From contig VNWV01000001.1 of assembly GCA_009801085.1 (NCBI GenBank), positions 5,890,001-5,954,000 of the forward strand: DNA of 64,000 nt. Direction: 5' to 3'. Every line of letters begins with the position of its first letter. Position 1 is the first letter of the stretch. This document shows, piece after piece, positions 55,954 through 64,000 of the stretch. The translations under genes were made by a program, and so were the position numbers. Below the pieces are notes generated by a model. It did no database searches. It saw only the letters and a program-made list of their open reading frames with translations, and was not told the origin of the DNA. The stretch is from Lasiodiplodia sp. COLG20. Its lineage: Eukaryota; Ascomycota; Dothideomycetes; Botryosphaeriales; Botryosphaeriaceae.

Positions 55954-57150
55954 AGCAATGCAGAGCCCATCTGCAAAAATCGCGGCGGAGGCGGGGCGCG
56001 TGCGGGGGTTAAGAGCGGAGGGTGTTGCTCTGAAGAAAGCTCACCGGCGGAGTGAGCGGCGCGACCTGTGAGCTCGAGGCTGCTATCCTCTCGGGCAACG
56101 ATTGAAGTTCACCGGCCGCAGTCTTACCGCCCGGTGTGCGCCAGCCAATGGGAGAGCGCACGCCGGTCAGCTTTCCAGCTCACCGAGAGCGGGCATGGAA
56201 TGAGCGCCGGATAGCAATATCAAAGCAGTTATTCGTGCTTGCTACTATCTACGTCGGGCGGCGCGAGCCTGGATCTCCCCACGGGTTTGGTGCGAAGAGC
56301 AGGGACATGCGTTTGTGCTTGCCGCGCCTCTTGCATGCGCCTCATAAGTGCGATAAGCGATAAGGCACCTCGGCCGGACGCGGCGCCGCAGGGATCCCGG
56401 GGGCGCGCCTGTCGAGGATTGCGTGACGGTGGTGGAATGCAGAGGCCTAACACCGCGGGCCACACGCATTCCTGCCCCTTCGATCGTTACGCCTCACCCG
56501 GCGGCTGTAGCGCTGATTTTTTGCGTGCCAGCATGACCCGCGCGCCCGCCTCCGCAGGGCTCGCGGCCATGCGCGCTCTGATCGCAGCGGCCAATTGCAG
56601 GGTGCTCTAGGCGCAGATCCTCAGGGGAAGCTGGGCGGCGGCAGAGACGTCGTCCAGCAGTAATTTTGGAAGAGAAGCATGACTCTGTGGAGATCACCAT
56701 GGCCGCCTCAGGGACCAGGCGGGTATAACGAGAAGCCTTAAGCCCTGTTTTTCTGCTCGCGACGACTTCCTGGCGCGGTCCGTGTACTCGTTGTTGCATC
56801 GCACGGCGACCCAGCACCAGCGAACCCGAGGCCTCTTGCAGCCCAGCGGCGACCCCTTCTTCCCGTGTCTTCTGTCTCAAGATTTCCCACCCACCCCCGA
56901 CCACCAATTTCTCGAACCCTGCCATCAGCAGCGCGCGGAGCTTGCGCTGCGGAAACCTGCGCACAGACGGTGATTCATGGGCCCGGCCGCCGTCCGCTTC
57001 AAGACATCTGGTCCATCCCCAGCGGCGCCTGTCAACACCACTCGAAACGTCCTCCTTTCGCTCCGCCCGCCCAGCGTCTGGATGTCCAGATAGTCGGTCC
57101 ATAGCTGGCCCTACCACCTTGCGACCGGCCTCCAGGCCACGCTGCCGCCC
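55954..57150. promoter_or_regulatory. Divergent promoter between KOG1 and TEA1-like genes
   Basis: A 1.2-kb GC-rich interval between two divergent start codons. Several overlapping open frames (for example 56494-57330 on the minus strand) are long but without domain resemblance; they are expected by chance at this base composition. Confidence 0.45.
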
Positions 57151-60100
57151 ATGGCGTTCCTTTTCAAGTCCAAGAAGCAGCAGCAGCCCGCGTCGGCGCT
57201 CCCTGCCGCGACGCGCAACATCACCTCGTCCGATGGCCCGCCAGCCTCGTCCATACCAACCGCCAATGGCTCGCGATCCGGCCCTCCACCGCGCGAGGTC
57301 GAGCAGGCCAGGAACTCGCCGCAGGCCCAAACACCTACGCCCACTGCCTCCGTAAATAACTCCGTGAGCTCCCTGCCAGGCACCGACAACACCGCGAGTC
57401 CAGAACCCACGAAGATGCGGGAGCGATCCAACTCCCAGCTGCAGGTAATTTTATTTTGAGCCCTTTCCTGCGTCGAGTGTTGTCGCCGCTGCCCAATCGC
57501 GGCGGGGCCGGCGCACCGCAAGTCGTGCTGATGCTGACGCCTCCGCCAGAACGGGCGTGCCTCGCAAGTCCCCCCGCCGCGCGGCATGTCCGAATCTCCC
57601 TACCCATGGTCTCAACGCCGTCTGAACTTCACAACCGCCGCAAGCCCATTTCCGCGCTATGGAGCCGCTGTCAATTCCACCGCATCCAAGGACGGTTGCA
57701 TATATCTTATGGGAGGCCTGGTTAATGGCACCACCGTGAAGGGCGATCTTTGGATGGCGGAAGCAGGCTCAGGGAACATGGCGTGTCACCCGGTCGCTAC
57801 GACTTCAGAGGGCCCTGGCCCTAGAGTCGGACATGCCAGTCTACTGGTTGGGAATGCATTCATTGTATTTGGCGGTGATACGAAAATGGACGAAGGCGAC
57901 CTCCTCGACGACACTCTTTATCTTCTAAACACCTGTATGTCTGCCCCGCATCGAAGTTGCGAGCTGACAGGCTGACGGAAAATAGCAACAAAGCAATGGT
58001 CGCGCGCCCTGCCGGCAGGACCGAGGCCATCAGGCCGCTATGGTCATACCCTGAACATTCTGGGGTCGAGGATATACATCTTCGGTGGCCAAGTCGAGGG
58101 CTTCTTCTTCAATGATTTGGTCGCATTTGATTTGAATGCGCTGCAAGTTCCGAACAATCGATGGGAAGTTCTCATCCCGAACAGCGCAGACGGTGGTCCA
58201 CCGCCTGGTCAGGTTCCTCCTGCCAGAACGAACCACTCTATTGTCTCGTGGAACGACAAGCTATATCTGTAAGTCGTATCGACAGCACCTTTTCTACGTG
58301 GAGGACTGAACAACACTCGCTAGGTTTGGTGGAACAGATGGCGTCAATTGGTTCAGTGATGTTTGGTGCTACGACCATAAGACCAATGCTTGGCAGGAGC
58401 TCGACTGCATTGGGTACATACCGCTTGCGCGAGAAGGACATGCTGCCGCCATCGTTAACGACACGATGTACGTCTTTGGAGGCCGGACAAGAGAGGGGAC
58501 CGACTTGGGTGATTTGGCCGCTTTCAAAATAACCTCCCGCCGGTGGTACATGTTTCAGAACATGGGCCCATCGCCATCCCCGCGCTCTGGACACAGCATG
58601 ACTGCCTATGGAAAACACATCGTGGTACTTGCCGGCGAGCCGAGCTCCTCCGCCCCCGACCGGAATGAATTGAGCCTCGCCTATGTTCTGGACACTTCCA
58701 AAATCAGGTATCCGTCAAGTGAACAGTCTCCTGCGGCTACTGCCGACAGACAACCTGTGCGCAAGATGAGTGGAGGAGCGTCAGGAATTCCGCAGAGTCG
58801 GACAGGACGTGAAAGTATAATGGCAGGCCCAATGGGAGCTCCTCCCGCCAGGCCAGCTGAAGGGCCCCCTGTTGCCGGTAGCCCGCAGAATACTCCCGGT
58901 GGATCGCGACTTCCTCTTCCACGAACAGCCGGAGGGCCTACAGGATCCTCAGGACCTCCTCCACAACAGCAAGCCCCACAGCCCAGGGCAAATGGTGCTA
59001 GGCCGGGCAGTAAAACCCCTACTAAAGCATCCGGCTTTGGACCTACGGTCGATACCGCAAGAGCCGCTGCCTTCGATCGAGACACTATGTCTCCTGTGGC
59101 CAGAGACAGCCCCGTCCGGGAAAATGAGCCACAGAGTGTTGCTCAGCGTGCCATGCGGGACCAAGGCCGGGAGCAAAGCCCTCGTGGTGTGAGAAGCCCT
59201 GTTTCAGCCAAGCCACCCCATCTTCACAAGGACTCGGTCGATTCTGTCAAGAGTGGGCCACCTCCGCGCTCCGAATCCCGTACCCGTCATCAACAGTCCC
59301 TGGATAATATTGCGCAAGAATCTCCCCGCGGACCCGCAGAAGGTCACAAGCACAGGCGATCGGCCAGCCGTGAGGTGGAAAAACCGATCGATAGCGCAGT
59401 GGTCGTTTCACCATCAGTGAAGCAACCGAGCGAAGAAGTTGTTAGAGAACTAGAAGCCGCACGAAGTCGGAATGCCTGGCTTGCATCCGAACTGGCCTTG
59501 GCACGTAAGGCCGGCTACCAAGCCAACGCATCGAACAGCCCCGTTCTGGACGAGAGGGCCGCAGAAGCCTTTGGCGACGACGACAAACCGCTGGTGGAAG
59601 CCCTGATCAAGATGAGAGCCGAGTTGGCCAAAGTGCAGAGTTCAATTGATGCACAAGCGGTCGAGGCTGCCAACAAGATTGCTCAGATTGAAAGGCAAAG
59701 GGATGCCGCTATCGGCGAAGCAGTGTATGCAAAGACCAAACTTGCTGCGCACGGTGGGAGCCAAGCTGGAACCCCACAGCCTGATGGAAACCGTAATATG
59801 ACTCCTGATATGGATCGCATGAACGACATGAACAGGCGTCTAGCAGCTTCTCTCGCTGCTCAAACCGAGCTGTCCTCGCGCGTAGATGGCCTTCTGGTCG
59901 AGATGGAGGCCGAGAAACGGGCACGCACCCTTGCCGAAGAAACTGCCGAGGCTGCACAGAAGCGCGCAAGTGAGCTCGATTCTTACCGCCAGCGGACTAT
60001 GATGGAGCTGGAGTCATTGAGAGCCGAACTTCATGAGGCTGAGAAGACTGCACGTGAGGAATCGGCCTCCTCTGCAGAAGCCAAGGCCTCTGCGCAAATG

Positions 60101-62023
60101 CTCGCTGTAGACAAAGCTGAGCTTTCCGGCAAGCTGTCTAGGGCTCTTGAAGATGTTAAGAGCCATTCCAATGTCCTGGAATCACTTCGCGCTGCCGTTG
60201 GTGCCTCTACCGACAAGGCAGCTCTACTCGAATCAAAACTTGAGGATGAACGGGCCCAGCGCGCAGAGCTCGAACAGCTCTTAGCCAAAATCCGCGCAGA
60301 GCACGAAGACAGCAAACGCGAACTCGAAAGCACCGCGAGACGTCTTAAGGATTCCGAGGAAATTGCCGCCAAACATGCCGAGGAAGCTGCAATGCATCGG
60401 GAAGCTGTGCTCAATGGCTTGGCCCGCGCTACCGATAAAGATGCCAACGAAGATGTCTCTGACCAAAGGGTGCAAATACTGCAGCAACAACTTGATGCAG
60501 CAAGCGCCATGGTCCGGAAGAATCAAGAGGCTGCTGATCTTGCTTCAGAGAAACTACGTCGCGCTGAAGAGCGGATCGCTGGTCTGGAAACCTTCCAGGA
60601 GCAAGCAAGCAGGGAAGGATTGTCGATTCGGAAGCAGCTTCAGAATGCTATGCGCGAGATGCAACAGCTCCAGTCGGAGAAATCCGAGCTTCAACAGCAA
60701 TACGAGAGACAGGTCCTCGAAGGTAACGCTCACGAGGTCCAACTGAAAACGCTCAAGAATCTGCTGGACGAGCGTGGCATCAGCACAAGTGCCGCGGAAC
60801 ATCGGCGGTCTCGGGTGCTCGAGAGCCCCAGCTCGCGCTTCAGTACCCCAGAGCTCAATCGCGTGCGTGAGCTTGAACAACAGCTCGATGCCAGTCTCAA
60901 AGCGCACGACGAGATGCGGTCAAGCTTCGAAAGTCGTGAAGCTGAGATCAGCAAGGAATGGGAGGAGAAAATCACCGCGCTGCACAACGACCACCAAGCG
61001 GCAGTCAAGTACCTCCGCGGAACGGAGAAAATGCTCACCAAGATGAAGTCTGAACTGGAGCGTTACAAGGCCACCAACGCGGAGCTTGAGAAGGAACTCA
61101 ACCAAGCGAAACAAAGAGGCCTTAGCCCCAACCGGGACGCGGGTTGGGAAGCCGAGCGCGATGCCCTGCGATCGCAAATTTCCAACATGCAGGTCACGCT
61201 TAAGGATTCCGTTTCTCAGCTTGAGGGTCAAATTGCACAGCTTCAGACCGACTTGGAGGCCGCTCGTGCGGAGCAGGAATCTGCCGCACAACAAGCTCAG
61301 CAGCTTGAGCACTCTGCTGCTCAACAGCAGGTGGAGATGGAGAACCTTCAACACGAAAAGGCCGCTTTGGAAGAGCGCGCAAAAGACGCTGAACAACGTG
61401 TTCAGATGTTCCTCGACCAATTCGAAAACAGCGTGGACAGCTATCGTCGCCAGTCCCACATGATGCTCCAGCCACACGGTAATAGCGATCAGCCCCAAGG
61501 TCATAGTCATCACCGATCGCACGACAGTATTGCAGGCGAGAGCATCTACAGCCAAGCTACTGACGTCACCGAGCGCACTGTAACCCCTCCAAACACGCAT
61601 CTTGCCGCTGCTGCTGCGGCGACTCGTAACTCGATGGCCCTGGATAGCCTGGCGTCCGAACTCGAGACTTTGCGTTCGCATTGGGAGAGTACGAACAAGG
61701 CCTACCGCCTCAGTCAACATTCGTACATCGACCGTACGCCAACGACGGAACATGCAGATCTGAGCGAGAGCCTTGGCTCGTGGCGCAAGCGCCTGGACTT
61801 GGATGATGATGACGATGATGACGACGACCATCCCGCGCTGCAGTATGCCTCCGCTCCGTCGTCTTCGCTGCCTGCAAAGCAGCCGTCTCCCGCGAAGCAG
61901 GGCGGCCATGAGCGCAATCTCAGCGAGGATGCTGATTCCAGGACGCCAACCCTCGCGACGATGAATGGCATTTCGCCGGGCTCCCCGACCGGCCCTGGCC
62001 CGGGTGGAGCAGCAATGATCTAA
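57151..62023 (+). CDS. Kelch-repeat / coiled-coil cell-polarity protein (Tea1/Kel1 type)
   Basis: Tea1, Kel1 and KelA mark growing cell ends, linking microtubule tips to the polarity machinery. Exons are 57151-57444, 57550-57934, 57986-58268 and 58324-62023, giving 1553 aa. The N-terminal about 110 residues are basic and Pro/Ser-rich. Residues about 120-430 form a kelch propeller: RYGAAVNSTASKDGCIYLMG, GPRVGHASLLVGNAFIVFGG, SGRYGHTLNILGSRIYIFGG, KLYLFGGTDGVNWFSDVWCY and REGHAAAIVNDTMYVFGG, each with the G-G plus aromatic pattern, two of them completed by splicing. A Pro/Arg-rich disordered linker leads to a long coiled coil from about residue 700 to 1370 (for example ELEAARSRNAWLASELALAR). 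The C-terminus has an Asp-rich run (near 1480) and a Pro/Gly tail. Confidence 0.88.
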
Positions 62024-63357
62024 TGAAAAGGCGGAAACATTGAATGTGTTCCGCTACGTGCATGACGATAGAGATCTGACAGCACAAGAGATCGACAGGG
62101 TATGCTCCTTAAGCCATGGTTATGGATGAATAGTCGCAGGCAGGATGCTGCGATGATGGATCGATGAGGCAAGCCGCCTCTTTTACGCTTCAAATTTGCC
62201 GCTGGAGTGCGCTCTTTGGCGGATTCGGGGCTATGTATTGTGATGCCAGACTCGTGCAATACACGAGGAGTTTCGCTTATTATTGCTGCTGTTTGTTTTC
62301 TGATTTTACTTTATGATTGCTTATTCCCCGTACTTCAAGATTTTAGTGCCCCTAGTACCCCCAGCTGTTCATTTCAGCCGCGTCATGTTTTTTTCTATAC
62401 TCTTTCTAGCTTTCTATTCCCGTTCGCGCAGATACCTTTTCCTCGTTTACAACAGCTCGGGTTTTATTCTCGCTCTCCCAAAAAAAGAGGACTGGTGAGG
62501 CGTGCTCTTCATAGCGTGGAATCACCGTATTCCCTAATTAGAGACGCATTTTCTGTTATTGCCGGTCTCCCTTGCGCAGCCTTCACCAGCTCCTTTACTC
62601 TTTCTTGCTTCTTTCGTACTTCTGATCGCGCCCATCTTCGTCATGGTCAAGGCGTTTGTGCGGAGAAAAATACCACGGTTGCAGTGCCTACAGCAGGCTC
62701 GCTCCCACAGTTGCTGTTTGTTGTTGTGCATGTTCCATGGCATAAAGCGTCTTCGAGAGACTTTTTGACAGCGGTTTGAAGGTAAAGGTTATACCAACGC
62801 GGACCATTGCTCTTCACCAGGCGTGCTTTTGTTCTAAGAACCTCACGCTGGTGACGAGGGCGGTCCGTTGCCTTAATTTCGTGTTTCGACTTTTTTTTTT
62901 TTTTTAGAATTCTTCTTTCAAGAATTTCCCAGAGTGGTAGCGAGTCTTCAAGTTTGAGAGCGATTGGTGAAGGGAGATAGGTTTCTGTAGTGTGTACTAG
63001 TAAATGCTGAGCCAAATGACAGGATGCATCATATGCTTGAGCTATTGTGTACAATGAATTCAGTAGCATGAATAATTTTTCATAGCATGTAAGACTAAGT
63101 TAAGTCCTCCAGACTGATACCTTTCCTTTAATGCAGCGCTGTCGGGAATCTTGTCTATCGTAGTGACAAAATCGTATCAGCATGACCAGCGACGATCGAT
63201 CGATATCGACGGGTACAGCTACCAATTCCTCATCACTATTATTTGGTCTAAAGGTTACGTCGAGCTTCCCTGAATTGTTCATCTGACTGGTCAAGTTCGT
63301 CTTCGGTTTTACGATATCTTTCGGGATGGCGCCTCCTGCTTCAATATTAGCATGGCA
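62024..63357. other. Intergenic region between convergent kelch and MFS genes
   Basis: 1.3 kb of converging 3' flanks with a T tract near 62890-62904. The plus-strand frame 62207-62779 (190 codons) is rich in Phe and Ser as expected of T/C-rich DNA and is not called a gene. Confidence 0.5.
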
Positions 63358-64000
63358 CTAGAATTGATCGAGGTGTTGATAGTACCTGTCCCATTTGTGT
63401 AGATAGTCTAACAGGTACATGCCCCCAACAGCCAACAAGCCGAACGCAATTAAGAACTGATAGCCGTATTTGTAGTGCGGGGCGTCTTGCGTCGGGAATA
63501 GCACAACTATTTGCACGGAATGGTTAATCTGAGTATGCTCATTATCCGGCGTAAGAACGACAAGGATGACACATACCGGGAACCCATGCACCAAATGCGT
63601 ACGTGAAGATGTTGCCTGTTGCAACAAGCAACTGACGCAGATTGGCGTTATGCTGCGTGATCTCATGACCCCAAGACTGTATACATTTTGTTAGTAACCG
63701 CTCATCCCTTACTCTCTAAAAGATGTGTCCACTTACAATGACAACCGGCTGCGCTGCACTACCTACGTAGGCGAGGTAAAACGCCGCCATGAGGGCGGTC
63801 TCCGGTACGTGCCACACGACCATTATGATGTTGGATACGAGCACGATCGCCTGCACGATGTTGACCACAAGCAAGCGGGATCCTGACGCATCCGACAGCC
63901 AGCCAAAGATGAAGGCCGCAACAATGCTGACAGCGTTGCCTGCAGTGGGAAAAATATTGGTCTGCACGACGGAGTATCCTCGGTCTTTCAAATAAAGGTT
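63358..64000 (-). CDS. MFS permease, Dal5/allantoate (anion:cation symporter) family, 3' part
   Basis: This is a partial gene: the C-terminal 170 residues are inside the window and the 5' part lies beyond 64000. Exons seen are 64000-63737 (open at the edge), 63676-63577 and 63506-63358, with introns of 60 and 70 nt. The joined product contains GYSVVQTNIFPTAGNAVSIV, AAFIFGWLSDASGSRLLVV, YVGSAAQPVVISWGHEITQH and NANLRQLLVATGNIFTYAFG, then FPTQDAPHYKYGYQFLIAFG, all typical of the C-terminal half of Dal5-type transporters (allantoate, pantothenate, nicotinate and related anions). Four membrane segments can be seen. The substrate cannot be predicted. The stop lies at 63358-63360 after a short polar tail. 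Confidence 0.85.

Noticed and set aside
56494..57330. Long minus-strand frame opposite the KOG1/TEA1 promoter and TEA1 first exon
   Set aside because: It starts without a good context, is Gly/Arg-rich as expected of GC-rich antisense DNA, and overlaps a well-supported coding exon.
1..64000. A biosynthetic gene cluster, CRISPR array or bacterial-type defence system
   Set aside because: Genes are conserved housekeeping types with fungal introns; no backbone synthases, repeat-spacer arrays or defence genes were seen.

Overview
The window is nuclear DNA from a filamentous ascomycete (Pezizomycotina, probably Dothideomycetes; the class is inferred from gene content and style). Support: about 22 spaced genes on both strands, short spliceosomal introns (mostly 47-75 nt, GT...CTAAC/CTGAC...AG), and fungal families such as palI/Rim9, Sur7, Atg29, Erg4, Kog1, a Zn2Cys6 regulator and a Tea1-like kelch protein. 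I saw no operons, CRISPR arrays, insertion sequences, rRNA or convincing tRNA. Gene models were spliced by hand; nearly all exon sums are multiples of three and restore family motifs across the joins.

Layout. 1-12 kb: palI/RIM9 (+), a DUF6590/retropepsin-like protein (-), a Cys-rich single-pass membrane protein (-), and a head-to-head pair of a Rav2/Rogdi-like V-ATPase regulator (-) and a Sur7-family eisosome protein (+). 13-27 kb: siroheme synthase Met1 (+), Atg29 with a GC-AG intron (+), an AT-rich gene-poor stretch with one possible micro-protein, ribosomal protein L37 (-), an RS-rich nuclear protein (-) sharing a 224-bp promoter with a Sos7-like kinetochore protein (+), and a Zn2Cys6 transcription factor (+). 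27-42 kb: a second gene-poor stretch, a CDP-alcohol phosphotransferase (-), a NIPSNAP protein (-), a Ubp3/USP10 deubiquitinase (-) head to head with an RNF10/Mag2-type RING E3 (+), and sterol C-24(28) reductase Erg4 (+). 43-64 kb: a Vps62-type secreted protein (+), an F-box protein (+), cytosolic aspartyl-tRNA synthetase (-), Kog1/Raptor (-) head to head with a Tea1/Kel1 kelch-coiled-coil protein (+), and the 3' part of a Dal5-type MFS permease (-) leaving the right edge.

Most genes are conserved housekeeping or signalling genes: pH sensing (PalI), plasma-membrane and vacuole organisation (Sur7, Rav2), TORC1 (Kog1), autophagy (Atg29), membrane lipids (Ept1/Cpt1, Erg4), translation (RPL37, AspRS) and ubiquitin turnover (Ubp3, RNF10-like, F-box). 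I found no biosynthetic cluster. The least ordinary items are the DUF6590-retropepsin fusion (5449-6860, N-terminus unresolved), a possible stop-interrupted micro-protein (17786-18139), and a structured inverted repeat at 17641-17687.
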